Below, piece after piece: positions 7,706 through 16,986 of a DNA stretch of 64,000 nt. Location: the NCBI GenBank assembly GCA_023401925.1, contig JAEXDA010000025.1, forward strand, positions 19,100 through 83,099, written 5' to 3'. How positions within the stretch are numbered: the stretch's first letter is position 1; each line of letters begins with the position of its first letter. The notes beneath the pieces are model-generated. The model was not told where the DNA came from. It ran no database searches and saw only the letters and a program-made list of their open reading frames with translations. This DNA comes from Bacillota bacterium. Lineage in GTDB: Bacteria; Bacillota; UBA4882; UBA8346. The translations under genes and the position numbers were made by a program.

Positions 7706-8422
7706 CTAATTACCATCGCCGTCACAGATATTGAGATCCGAAAACAGTTTTCGCAAAGCCTTTTTTTCGATCCGCGAAACATAAGAACGCGAAATTCCCA
7801 ATAATTTTGAGATTTCCCGCTGTGTTTTATTAATTCCGTCAACCAATCCATACCGTAATTCGATTACTTTACGTTCTCTTTTTGTAAGGAGTGCTATTCT
7901 CTCTTTTAGCTTTTCCTCCTCCAGTTTCATTTCTACTTGTTCCGAAACTACTTCGGCCCCGGTATCCAGAATATCGAGTAAAGTGATTTCATTTCCCTCT
8001 TTATCCGAACCTATGGAATCATAAAGCAGCAGATCATTTTTATTCTTCTTGATAGTCCGTAAATGCATTAAAATCTCATTTTCGATGCAGCGGGCAGCAT
8101 AAGTGGCTAACCTGGTATTGCGATTCCGCTTAAAGGTTCCGATTCCTTTAATTAAACCTATGGTACCGATGGAAATTAAGTCATCGACATCCTCCCCGGT
8201 ACTGTCGAATTTCTTGACAATATGGGCTACTAATCTTAGGTTACGCTCAATTAAAATGTTGCGGGCTTCCTCATCCCCCTGTTCTAACCTAGCCAGTAAG
8301 GCACTTTCTTCTTCCTCTGTCAATGGAAGAGGAAAAACGTTATTGTTTGAAATATAACCAAAAAGATAAAAAAAGCCGGTAAATACAAATTCTACCAACG
8401 GCCCTAAGATGGAAATAACCAT
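7706..8422 (-). CDS. sigK: Sporulation sigma factor SigK (mother cell, late)
   Basis: 238 residues. The N-terminal 20 or so residues are hydrophobic (ILGPLVEFVFTGFFYLFGYI), like the pro-sequence of pro-sigma-K that is cleaved at the outer forespore membrane. The rest carries sigma-70 region 2 (RNLRLVAHIVKKF, DLISIGTIGLIKG, RLATYAARCIENEILM) and region 4 (ERKVIELRYGL, TQREISKLLGISRSYVSRIE). SigK directs late mother-cell genes for coat and spore release. The gene is in one piece, not split by a skin-type element. ATG at 8420-8422 has GGAGG 14 bp upstream, a rather long spacing. Upstream lies a penicillin-binding protein gene on the same strand. SigE is the alternative, but the NN-FPLPL-EEE start fits SigK. 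Confidence 0.9.
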   Translation of the reverse strand: MVISILGPLVEFVFTGFFYLFGYISNNNVFPLPLTEEEESALLARLEQGDEEARNILIERNLRLVAHIVKKFDSTGEDVDDLISIGTIGLIKGIGTFKRNRNTRLATYAARCIENEILMHLRTIKKNKNDLLLYDSIGSDKEGNEITLLDILDTGAEVVSEQVEMKLEEEKLKERIALLTKRERKVIELRYGLVDGINKTQREISKLLGISRSYVSRIEKKALRKLFSDLNICDGDGN

Positions 8423-8510
8423 CTATTTTCACGCCACCTCCATAGGTTTTTATTGGATGCGCCCGAATTTTGGGTGTAACATAGCCTATGTGCCAGCGGC
8501 ATTGAAAGTG

Positions 8511-10145
8511 CTAGTCTGCTATCTTGGTAACTTTCTCCATAACTTCTTTAAACAAAGGTGCGGCCGACTCGGCCCCGGAAGACCCTTGTTCACAAAAAAT
8601 AACGGCTACATATTTGGGATGGTCCACAGGGGTAAATCCGGCAAACCAAGCATGGGATGGCCCATCTAAATCGTTATTTACCTGTGCTGTACCTGTTTTT
8701 CCGGCTACTCCCCTAGGAAGCTGAGCAGCTTTGCCGGTTCCAAAGGTTACTACCGCAGTCATCATCTCCTTGACTATACAGGCAGTTTCCGTTTTAATGA
8801 TCCGTTTCTTTAAAAGCGGTTTTAACTGGCTGATATCATTTCCGTTTTGAATCGTTCCCAGCACTAGCCGGGGCATACATTGAATTCCGTCATTGGCGAT
8901 GGTTTGAACCAAAGAAGCGATTTGCAAAGGTGTCGTGTAAACGTCACCCTGACCAAGGACCATATTAGCAATGTCTCCATCTGAAAAACCGATCCCTGAA
9001 GGCAACTTACCCCATGATTCATCTCGCAAGCCAATATTTAAAGGCTGATCGAGGCCAAACCGTTCTGCATAATCCAAAATTAGCTTTGGTTTTAATCTCA
9101 GGGCAATTTGAATGAAGATTGGATTACAGGAATATGCCAATGCTTCTGTGAGACTAATCACACCATGCCCCCCATTTGAGGTTATGCATCGCCAGCGTTT
9201 ATCGCCGATTTGATAGAATCCCGGATCTTCAAAATATTCATCCGGGTCCAAAAGACCTTTGTCTAACCCGGCACTCAAGGTTATCAGCTTAAAAATAGAC
9301 CCTGGATGATAAGCGGATATCGCCCGGTTGAGATAGGGGAGATTTTCCATAGAGTTTTCCCCAAAAGAATTAAAAAACGGCCGACTGCACATAGCCAATA
9401 TCTCTCCGCTTTGCACATTCAGAATTACAATTGCGCCGGTTATTCCATGCTGATCCAGGACTTGTTCGGCAATCCGTTGAATCCTGGAATCAATGGTTAA
9501 TACCACCCCGGAGGAATTGGGATTACTTCGAAAACGTAAACCCAGTCCTGGAAAATATCCCTTTTCTCCATCATTTAAAGTAAAAATAGAACCATAATTC
9601 CCGGATTCGTATAAAAAATTTTGATAGAGGCTTTCCAGTCCGGACAATCCACGACCGTTATCATTGATACCCAAAATGTGCCAGGCAATCCCGGGATAAC
9701 GATCTTTCCGCGCCTGGCCGGCAATGATTTTGCATTCCGATAAATTTAGAGAAAAAATTGCGGTTATTTGTAAATTGCTTAAGGGCTCGGGAAATATCCA
9801 AAAAGATTGCTCTTGATTTCGATGGTATCTTTCTTCAAAATTACCAGCCATCAAAGGTCCGATTTTTTTAGCAATGAGTCTCCTCCGAAAGGGAGTCGTT
9901 TTTTCGATCAATAAGTACCAAGTTTTGGCGCTAGCCCGTAATGGTTTGCCATGACGGTCAAAAAATGCGCCTTTGAGTATATTTTTAATCAATGGAATTT
10001 GACGCTGCACCGCTGCCATCTTGGAGTATTCCGGATAGCGGAAGAGCTGAATGATAATCAGACGGACCCAAAGTCCGCTGAAAATCAAAAATAGGAGGCC
10101 GAAAAGAATTAATACCCTGCGGTAATGTGTATCTCTATTTATCAA
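8511..10145 (-). CDS. Class B penicillin-binding protein (transpeptidase)
   Basis: 544 residues: one membrane anchor at about 11-35, an N-terminal dimerisation region, then the transpeptidase domain with S283-I-F-K, S339-C-N and K483-T-G, the three active-site motifs. It cross-links peptidoglycan on the outer face of the membrane. There is no PASTA domain, and the protein is shorter than typical SpoVD or PBP2B. The start is TTG at 10143-10145 behind GGGGG, since no better ATG exists. It is 88 bp upstream of sigK on the same strand, so a role in spore cortex or spore-specific wall synthesis is plausible but inferred. Confidence 0.88.
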   Translation of the reverse strand: MINRDTHYRRVLILFGLLFLIFSGLWVRLIIIQLFRYPEYSKMAAVQRQIPLIKNILKGAFFDRHGKPLRASAKTWYLLIEKTTPFRRRLIAKKIGPLMAGNFEERYHRNQEQSFWIFPEPLSNLQITAIFSLNLSECKIIAGQARKDRYPGIAWHILGINDNGRGLSGLESLYQNFLYESGNYGSIFTLNDGEKGYFPGLGLRFRSNPNSSGVVLTIDSRIQRIAEQVLDQHGITGAIVILNVQSGEILAMCSRPFFNSFGENSMENLPYLNRAISAYHPGSIFKLITLSAGLDKGLLDPDEYFEDPGFYQIGDKRWRCITSNGGHGVISLTEALAYSCNPIFIQIALRLKPKLILDYAERFGLDQPLNIGLRDESWGKLPSGIGFSDGDIANMVLGQGDVYTTPLQIASLVQTIANDGIQCMPRLVLGTIQNGNDISQLKPLLKKRIIKTETACIVKEMMTAVVTFGTGKAAQLPRGVAGKTGTAQVNNDLDGPSHAWFAGFTPVDHPKYVAVIFCEQGSSGAESAAPLFKEVMEKVTKIAD

Positions 10146-10164
10146 GGATAAACCCCCGATACCA

Positions 10165-10201
10165 AAAAATAAACTCCGGTTACTTAGTGTAACCAGAGTT
10201 T
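10165..10201 (-). terminator. Terminator of the secA-prfB unit
   Basis: On the minus strand a 13-bp stem with one G-U type mismatch (AAACTCTGGTTAC with GTAACCGGAGTTT, 5-nt loop) is followed by ATTTTTT. Confidence 0.85.
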
Positions 10202-10299
10202 GGTATTCCTATCAATATTTAACATGAATCCGGCTTGCTAAGCGCTGCACCACCGCAAAGAAATTGATACTTTCTTGCGGGATCGAGGGTTAACTCTCT

Positions 10300-11407
10300 T
10301 TACTTATTCAGATCGGATCGTAAGTAAGCTTCAATAAACGGATCAAGTTCACCATCCATAACTCCCTGGATATTCCCGGTTTCGGCCTCCGTCCGGTGAT
10401 CCTTCACCATGGTATAAGGACAAAATACGTAGGAACGTATCTGATTTCCCCAAGCGATTTCGGAATATTCTCCTTTTATCTTAGCCATTTTGGCTTCCTG
10501 TTCTTCACGCCGCAGTTCATAAAGTTTAGCCCGCAACATCTGCATGGCACGGTCGCGGTTTTGAAATTGGGAACGTTCGTTTTGGCAAGCAACCACAATA
10601 CCAGTCGGTATGTGGGTAATCCGGATTGCCGATTCCGTTTTATTGACATGTTGTCCGCCGGCTCCACTGGAACGGTAGGTATCCACTTTCAAATCTTCCG
10701 GCCGAATTTCAACATCAATGGTATCATCAATTTCCGGGACGATATCCACAGAAGAGAAGGAGGTATGTCTTCGTCCCGAAGCGTCGAACGGTGAAATCCG
10801 CACCAGACGATGGACACCTTTTTCGCTCCTTAAATATCCAAAAGCATTTTCACCGCCGATAAAAAGCGTAACGCTCTTAACCCCCGCTTCATCTCCCGGT
10901 TGAAAATCCAGAAACTCGACTTTAAAGCCATGACGCTCTGACCATCTTATATACATCCGAAGCAGCATCTCCGCCCAATCCTGGGATTCCGTGCCGCCTG
11001 CGCCCGGATGGATGGTCAAATAGGTATTAAAACGGTCGAATTCTTTACCGAGCATATTGGATAGTTCCAAACCGTCCACAGTCTTTTCAAGCTGGCCGAT
11101 TCCACTTTCAATATCGGTAAAAAGTTCCTCTTCATTTTCGGAAACCGCCATGTCAAGCAAGCCGGACAAATCTGCCTCCTGTTCCTCCAAACGCTGGATT
11201 TGTTGGACTTGATTTTTTAAGGTGGTCATCTCCTGCAAAATCTTTTGAGCATGAGCCGGATCATTCCATAAATCGGGATCCCCAGCCTCAACACTCAATT
11301 CATCAATTCGTTCACTTTTTTTAGCTAAATCAAAGATACTCCCTTAATTCCGACAAACGCTTTTTTAATCCACCCAAACGATTTCTTAAGTCACTGGCTT
11401 CAATCAC
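10300..11407 (-). CDS. prfB: Peptide chain release factor 2 (programmed +1 frameshift)
   Basis: RF2 ends translation at UGA and UAA codons. The main frame (10300-11331) encodes the SPF-like anticodon region and the GGQ loop (SSGAGGQHVNKTES) for peptidyl-tRNA hydrolysis. The N-terminus lies in another frame: about 25 codons from GTG at 11405-11407 (AGGTG six bases upstream; ATG at 11411-11413 is the alternative) run to an in-frame TGA at 11330-11332. Decoding must slip +1 on CTT there to continue as D-L-A-K-K-S-E. This is the well-known RF2 autoregulatory frameshift, so it is not a broken gene. It lies 115 bp downstream of secA, as in many Bacillota. Confidence 0.95.
11330..11344 (-). promoter_or_regulatory. 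prfB programmed +1 frameshift site
   Basis: On the minus strand the site reads AGG GAG UAU CUU UGA: an internal Shine-Dalgarno-like AGGGAG three bases before the CUU slippery codon and the UGA stop. When RF2 is scarce the ribosome shifts and makes more RF2. Confidence 0.93.
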
Positions 11408-11449
11408 AATCATCACCTCATCAAAGTATTAAAAGTATTATAGGATCCA

Positions 11450-11512
11450 GAATTCAGAAGCCAGAATAAAATCTGTCCAAATCTTGGCTTCTAATTCCTG
11501 AATTCTGTATTT
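11450..11512 (-). repeat. Imperfect inverted repeat between secA and prfB
   Basis: CAGAATTCAG plus AGAAGCCA on one side pairs with TTGGCTTCT and CTGAATTCTG on the other. It may fold in the secA-prfB transcript and act as a weak terminator or processing site. No strong T tract is present in the minus direction. Confidence 0.45.
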
Positions 11513-11528
11513 TCCAACCAATCACCAA

Positions 11529-14171
11529 TCATCCCGCCCCTTGACCACAACACTTTTTGTATTTTTTACCGCTTCCGCAAGGGCAGGGATCGTTTCGACC
11601 CACCTTTTTCCCTACCGTACGTTGTTGAACCGCCGAGGTGCCATCTTCATCCAAATTGGTGGCAATATTACGGATTTTCGGTTTCTTAACGATTTTTTCC
11701 TCGGAGACCAACTGAAACTTACTGAGAACCCGGATAACTTCCTCATTGATGTTATCCCGCATTTCCTTAAACATCTGATAAGCTTCAATCTTATAAGCAA
11801 CTAGCGGGTCATTCTGAGCGTATGCCCTAAGGCCTATTCCTTCCTTCAAGCCATCCATAGCCTCCAAATGACTCATCCAATTGGTATCAATCGTTTGAAG
11901 CATGACCCGTCTTTCGATTTCCCTGAGGTATTCGGTACCGATTGCCGCTTCTTTATCCTCGTAAAATTCCATGGTCCGGCTATGAATTATGTCATGGAGT
12001 TCTTCGTAATTGGCTTTTGCAATTTCCTCCAAAGAAATTGACTGCTGCGGCAGAAGGTTGGTAGAGAGCGCCTGTAAAAGGCCTTCCAAATCCCATTCTT
12101 CCGGAATAACCTTTTCATTGGTATAGACTTCCATCAACTGCCGGATGACATCGTCGAACATCTCAAGCACTTTTTCATGAATATCTTCACCAAACAAAAG
12201 TTTCCGGCGCAGCTCATAAATAATTTCCCTTTGTTTATTCAGGACATCATCATAATCAAGCACATGTTTCCGGATTTCAAAGTTTCTGCTTTCAACTTTG
12301 CGCTGAGCGGTTTCAATCCTACTGGCAATAGCTTTATGCTCAATGGGCATATCTTCGGTCCAGCCAAGCCGTTCCATTAGGCCCGAAATCGTTTCACCCC
12401 CGAAAAGCCTCATCAAATCATCTTCCATTGCCACAAAGAAACGGCTGGAACCCGGGTCTCCCTGGCGACCGGCGCGTCCCCGCAACTGATTGTCAATACG
12501 GCGGCTCTCATGCCGTTCAGTACCAATGATATGCAAACCACCGGCTGTAATGACCTTCTGATGGTCCCCCCCGGTAATTTTTTTGGCTTCCTCCAAAGTC
12601 ATCTGATACTCTTCATCGGTGGCCTGTTCCGATTCAATACCCCGGGAACGCAGGATATCTCTAGCTAAAAACTCGGGGTTACCGCCGAGCACAATATCGG
12701 TACCACGGCCGGCCATGTTGGTAGCGATGGTCACCGACTCCGAACGGCCCGCTTGGGCGATGATTTCAGCTTCCTTTTCATGATATTTGGCATTCAACAC
12801 CTGGTGGGGAATACCGCGGCGTTTCAACATTCCACTTAAGATTTCCGACTTCTCGATGGAGATGGTACCTACCAGGACCGGACGGCCCGTTTCGTGAATG
12901 GCCGCGATTTCATCGACAACTGCCCTAAATTTACCGGATTCGGTTTTATAGATCACATCGGGATGGTCCGCCCTGACCATATCCAAGTTGGTTGGCATGA
13001 CGGTTACCGGCAATTTATAAATTTTCCTGAATTCCGCTTCTTCGGTTTCCGCGGTACCGGTCATACCAGCTAATTTATCATACATCCGGAAATAATTTTG
13101 GAAGGTAATGGTCGCTAGCGTTTGACTTTCATTTTCAATTTTGACCCCTTCCTTCGCTTCAATCGCTTGATGGAGACCTTCGCTATAGCGGCGTCCAAAC
13201 ATCAAACGCCCGGTGAATTCATCAACAATAATAACTTCACCGTCTTTGACCACATAGTCGCGATCCCGCTTCATCAATTCTTTGGCTTTAAGAGCCTGAT
13301 TTAAATGGTGGACCATATCGGTATTCTGGTCATCATAAAGATTCTCCACGCCAACCATCTGTTCAACCTTGGCCACGCCTTCCTCGGTAACGGCAACGGT
13401 GTGAGCTTTTTCATCGACGGTATAATCCTCTTCAATGCGTAGCTTTGGTGCGATTCTGGCAAATTTATAGTAAAGATCCGTGGATTCCTCCGCCTGACCG
13501 GAAATAATCAAAGGAGTCCGGGCTTCATCGATTAAAATACTATCGACTTCGTCGACAATTGCGTAATGAAGCTCACCTTGAACCATTTCCTCAACGGAAA
13601 AAGCCATATTGTCCCTTAAATAATCAAACCCGAACTCATTGTTGGTGCCATAAGTAATATCGGCATGGTAGGCGGCCCGCCTTTCCTCGGCGTTTAACGA
13701 ATGAAGAATCACGCCGACTGAAAGCCCCAAAAAACGGTAAATCCGGCCCATCCAATCACTATCCCGTTTGGCCAGATAATCATTGACCGTAACCACATGA
13801 ACGCCTTTGCCGGTTAAAGCATTCAAATAAACCGGCAATGTGGCCACCAAGGTTTTTCCTTCACCGGTTTTCATTTCAGCAATTTTACCTTCATGAAGGA
13901 CGATACCACCCATTAACTGAACATCAAAATGGCGCTGTTTTAAGGTTCGTGTGGCGGCTTCCCTGACAGTGGCGAAGGCTTCCGGCAACAAATCATCAAG
14001 AGTTTCTCCAGCAGCCAATCGTTCTTTGAATTCAGCTGTTTTTGCCCGTAGCTGTTCATCGGAAAGTTTAACGAATTCCGGTTCCAGCTCATTAATAGCT
14101 ACAATCTGTTTCCGAAGGTTCTTTACTTCGCGTAAATTTGTATCCCATAACTCATTCAAGAATTTTAACAT
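11529..14171 (-). CDS. secA: Preprotein translocase subunit SecA
   Basis: 880 residues, full length. SecA is the ATPase that drives secreted proteins through SecYEG. Visible motifs: Walker A MKTGEGKTLVA near residue 100, the VDEVDSILIDEARTPLIISG DEAD-type box near 208, GTDIVLGG and HESRRIDNQLRGRAGRQGD in NBD2, and a C-terminal zinc-binding tail CPCGSGKKYKKCC that binds SecB-like partners and ribosomes. Start ATG at 14169-14171. Its promoter lies about 170 bp upstream and prfB follows, so the two are probably one transcript. Confidence 0.98.
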   Translation of the reverse strand: MLKFLNELWDTNLREVKNLRKQIVAINELEPEFVKLSDEQLRAKTAEFKERLAAGETLDDLLPEAFATVREAATRTLKQRHFDVQLMGGIVLHEGKIAEMKTGEGKTLVATLPVYLNALTGKGVHVVTVNDYLAKRDSDWMGRIYRFLGLSVGVILHSLNAEERRAAYHADITYGTNNEFGFDYLRDNMAFSVEEMVQGELHYAIVDEVDSILIDEARTPLIISGQAEESTDLYYKFARIAPKLRIEEDYTVDEKAHTVAVTEEGVAKVEQMVGVENLYDDQNTDMVHHLNQALKAKELMKRDRDYVVKDGEVIIVDEFTGRLMFGRRYSEGLHQAIEAKEGVKIENESQTLATITFQNYFRMYDKLAGMTGTAETEEAEFRKIYKLPVTVMPTNLDMVRADHPDVIYKTESGKFRAVVDEIAAIHETGRPVLVGTISIEKSEILSGMLKRRGIPHQVLNAKYHEKEAEIIAQAGRSESVTIATNMAGRGTDIVLGGNPEFLARDILRSRGIESEQATDEEYQMTLEEAKKITGGDHQKVITAGGLHIIGTERHESRRIDNQLRGRAGRQGDPGSSRFFVAMEDDLMRLFGGETISGLMERLGWTEDMPIEHKAIASRIETAQRKVESRNFEIRKHVLDYDDVLNKQREIIYELRRKLLFGEDIHEKVLEMFDDVIRQLMEVYTNEKVIPEEWDLEGLLQALSTNLLPQQSISLEEIAKANYEELHDIIHSRTMEFYEDKEAAIGTEYLREIERRVMLQTIDTNWMSHLEAMDGLKEGIGLRAYAQNDPLVAYKIEAYQMFKEMRDNINEEVIRVLSKFQLVSEEKIVKKPKIRNIATNLDEDGTSAVQQRTVGKKVGRNDPCPCGSGKKYKKCCGQGAG

Positions 14172-14338
14172 TCCTACACCCCGATTTAATGGTCTTTATT
14201 TTTTTAGGGTATAAATTTGGAAAAGGCAAATGTAGTCTATCCGTTTTACTAAAGTTACCATTCCGGCTTTTATCCCCAAAACTTCTCTTTTCATTAACGT
14301 AATCTCACCCAAAAAGTGTCAGCTCAATTTTCCGTAAT

Positions 14339-14367
14339 ATTATACCATTTCATGGTGATAAACACAA
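14339..14367 (-). promoter_or_regulatory. secA promoter
   Basis: On the minus strand TTGTGT (14362-14367) and TATAAT (14339-14344) have a 17-bp spacer, with TGG just before the -10 giving a partly extended element. Confidence 0.7.
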
Positions 14368-14481
14368 ACTACATCTCCTGGTTTGGGCAAAAAAGGATTT
14401 TTTAAACATTTGTTAAATTTATTTACATGACTCATAGCTATCCTCAGTTTATAAATAAATTGATTTGGCGGCAGGGCTGAC
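14368..14481. other. Divergent intergenic region secA / sugar sensor
   Basis: The AT-rich spacer between secA and the sugar-sensing operon. Nothing clear beyond the secA promoter is seen; TTGTTA near 14411 is a possible -35 of the sensor operon but has no good partner. Confidence 0.3.
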
Positions 14482-15504
14482 ATGAAATATCATTGGATTA
14501 GCATATTGTTGATTTCGATTGTGATCATTGTGATCGCTTTCATCTATAATACCACTGATTTTTTATGGAAGAAAACAGGGTTAACATTTCATTCGGAAGA
14601 TTTACGTAACTATCGTTTCCATTTTGTAATGATTACCCGAGCTACTGATGAAGAATATTGGGACCAAGCTCATGCCGGGGCGCAAAGGGTTGCAAATTAT
14701 GAAAAAGTAGCCTTAGAAATCTTCAGCCCCCGTTTTTTAGATTTGAAAGAGATGGAACGCTTTTTAGAAATGTCTATTCTTTCAAGTGTCGATGGAATCA
14801 TGGTTTCGATCCCTAATAATCCTTCGATAAAAGCTCTAATCCATGAAGCCATTGAGAAAAACATACCTGTTGTTGCGCTTTCCAATGATGTTGATGATGT
14901 TAAGCATGTATCCATGGTAGGTCTTAATACCTATGATTTAGGCTATAAAACCGGCAACGCCTTAACCAAAGCCCTTTCAGGACTTGTAAAAATAGCCGTT
15001 TTGGTTGATTCCAATTTTTCCAATACCAATTATCAGCATTATTTACAAGGAATAAAAGATGCGCTCCGGGGTTATCCGGGTTTGCAATTGAAATTAATCT
15101 TAACTTCCAAGGGAGGAAGCATCAGCGCCGAGGAACAAACCCAATCTATTTTGACTAACTATCCGGAAATTCAAGCAATTATTTGTTCCAATGCCAGTGA
15201 TACCTTGGGTGTTTCCAAAGTGGTGGTTGACCTGAACCGGGTGACGCACGTTACCATCATCGGCAGTGGATTCACCAATGAAATCGCCAATTACATCAAA
15301 CGGGGGGTTATCTGGGGTGTCTTAACGGATGATCCTTTTGAACTCGGTGCCCAGGGTATGCTGACAATGATTCGACTCAAAGAAGGAAAAGCTCATCAAG
15401 AGAGCTACAATATCCCGCTCTTTTTGATCAACAGTAGCAACATCAATTCCTATTTATACAAATTAAATTCAATGGAAAAAGAGGGGAACTATGGAGACCG
15501 CTAG
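14482..15504 (+). CDS. Membrane-anchored sugar-binding sensor protein (XylFII-like)
   Basis: 340 residues: one uncleaved-looking membrane segment at about 5-25, then a type I periplasmic sugar-binding fold (Peripla_BP_4 / RbsB-like), with VDGIMVSIPNNPSIK, IPVVALSND and the hinge strands. It is followed, with 14 bp of overlap, by a LytS-type kinase and a YesN-type regulator. In Clostridium beijerinckii an extracellular binding protein called XylFII docks to LytS and reports D-xylose; the gene order here is the same. The ligand in this organism is inferred from that precedent only. Start ATG at 14482 has GGCAGGG upstream. Confidence 0.82.
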   Translation: MKYHWISILLISIVIIVIAFIYNTTDFLWKKTGLTFHSEDLRNYRFHFVMITRATDEEYWDQAHAGAQRVANYEKVALEIFSPRFLDLKEMERFLEMSILSSVDGIMVSIPNNPSIKALIHEAIEKNIPVVALSNDVDDVKHVSMVGLNTYDLGYKTGNALTKALSGLVKIAVLVDSNFSNTNYQHYLQGIKDALRGYPGLQLKLILTSKGGSISAEEQTQSILTNYPEIQAIICSNASDTLGVSKVVVDLNRVTHVTIIGSGFTNEIANYIKRGVIWGVLTDDPFELGAQGMLTMIRLKEGKAHQESYNIPLFLINSSNINSYLYKLNSMEKEGNYGDR

Positions 15505-16972
15505 AGAAAAAACTCCCCAAAGTATACGCAGCAAATTGCTGTTCCCTTTTTTATCCATGATCGCTATTTTTGCTGCAGTAAGCCTTTTCTCACACTATAA
15601 TGAACAATTTTTGCTTAACCACATTAATATTTTGCTGACCAATAATATCCGTCTTAAAGAATTTAGTGCGGACATCGATAATGCCGTCACCTTTCTAGAA
15701 AAGTACTTGGTTTCAAGAAATTTCTATATGTTAAGGCAGTATTATCTATATATTCAGGAAATCGATACCGAATATTCCAATTTAACAGTTATTGAAGAAA
15801 CACCTGAAAATTATCTTTTATTGGAGAATATTCGCAATATGACACGCTCTTTTTTACAACAGGCCGAAATCGCTGAAAAAGCAAAACGGGCCCGGGATTC
15901 CGCAGAATACCTCCAGGCTTTTAATGAAGTCGTCCGTTATAATAACAATATCAAATGGGCTATTGATCGCCTGATCACTAAACAGCTTGAAGCCAATTCC
16001 CGCCGGTATTTATTAATATCCCAGCGCCTTATTTACATTCAACAACTTGGCTTAACTCTTATTATTGGAGCACTGATATTTAGCATTATGATTACGCTTT
16101 GGACCAGTTTCAGTCTTACAAAACCCCTCCGGAACTTGGTTGAGGCAGCCAAATCGATCTCGAGAGGGAATTTTACCTTAGCTCCCCTGGCAATATTCAG
16201 TAATGATGACATTTCAGTCGTAACCAGGGCATTTAATGAGATGGTGGCCAGTATCAGCCGACTGATTGCCGAGATCAAAAACAAATCCGATTTAGAAATC
16301 CGGCTTCAAGAGCAGGAATTGCAAAATCTTTCCATGAAAAATGTACTGCGCGAGGCAGAACTCCATGCTCTCCAATCTCAAATTAATCCGCATTTTTTAT
16401 TTAATATGCTCAATGCCGGAGTCCAACTGGCCATTATGGAAAATGCAGATAGAACAGCAGAATTTGTCGATAAAGTTTCTTCCCTGCTGCGTTATAATTT
16501 ACGGACTCTAGATACGCCGGTTACTCTTCAGAATGAATTCAATCATTTAGAAACCTACTTCTTTATTCTAAAAACCCGTTTTGGGGACGAACGCTTTGAG
16601 TTTCAAATAAAAATCGATCCCGCTGTATTAAATTATCAAATCCCTTTATTAACATTGCAACCGATTATAGAAAATGCTTTAATTCATGGAATCGAGGACA
16701 TGGAAAGCGGCGGTAAAATCGAAGTACAGGCATTTCAAGAGGGTGAATCGGCAATGATCCTAGTCTCCGATAATGGAGTCGGAATGGATAACGATACCTT
16801 GATTAAAATTCAAAAAGGCACTCAATTATCTGGTCATACTACAGGTCTAGGTTTGCATAATGTTCAGGAAAGAATTAGACTTTTCTTCTGTGAGGAAGAC
16901 TTGTTTGCTATTCATAGTGTCCCGAGCCATGGGACAACCATCCGGATCAGATTACCCTTTAAGAAGAATTAA
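15491..16972 (+). CDS. lytS: LytS/YesM-type sensor histidine kinase
   Basis: 493 residues. Membrane segments at about 17-36 and 185-207 flank an extracellular helical domain; HAMP follows at about 207-260. The His_kinase domain has H301 in QINPHFLFNML, and the ATPase domain has N395 in IIENALIHG, then DNGVGM and GLGLHNV. It should phosphorylate the YesN-type regulator encoded next. The start codon at 15491 has GAGGGG five bases upstream and overlaps the sensor gene, implying translational coupling and a physical partnership. Confidence 0.9.
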   Translation: METAREKTPQSIRSKLLFPFLSMIAIFAAVSLFSHYNEQFLLNHINILLTNNIRLKEFSADIDNAVTFLEKYLVSRNFYMLRQYYLYIQEIDTEYSNLTVIEETPENYLLLENIRNMTRSFLQQAEIAEKAKRARDSAEYLQAFNEVVRYNNNIKWAIDRLITKQLEANSRRYLLISQRLIYIQQLGLTLIIGALIFSIMITLWTSFSLTKPLRNLVEAAKSISRGNFTLAPLAIFSNDDISVVTRAFNEMVASISRLIAEIKNKSDLEIRLQEQELQNLSMKNVLREAELHALQSQINPHFLFNMLNAGVQLAIMENADRTAEFVDKVSSLLRYNLRTLDTPVTLQNEFNHLETYFFILKTRFGDERFEFQIKIDPAVLNYQIPLLTLQPIIENALIHGIEDMESGGKIEVQAFQEGESAMILVSDNGVGMDNDTLIKIQKGTQLSGHTTGLGLHNVQERIRLFFCEEDLFAIHSVPSHGTTIRIRLPFKKN

Positions 16973-16986
16973 TGAGGAGGCTAGTT

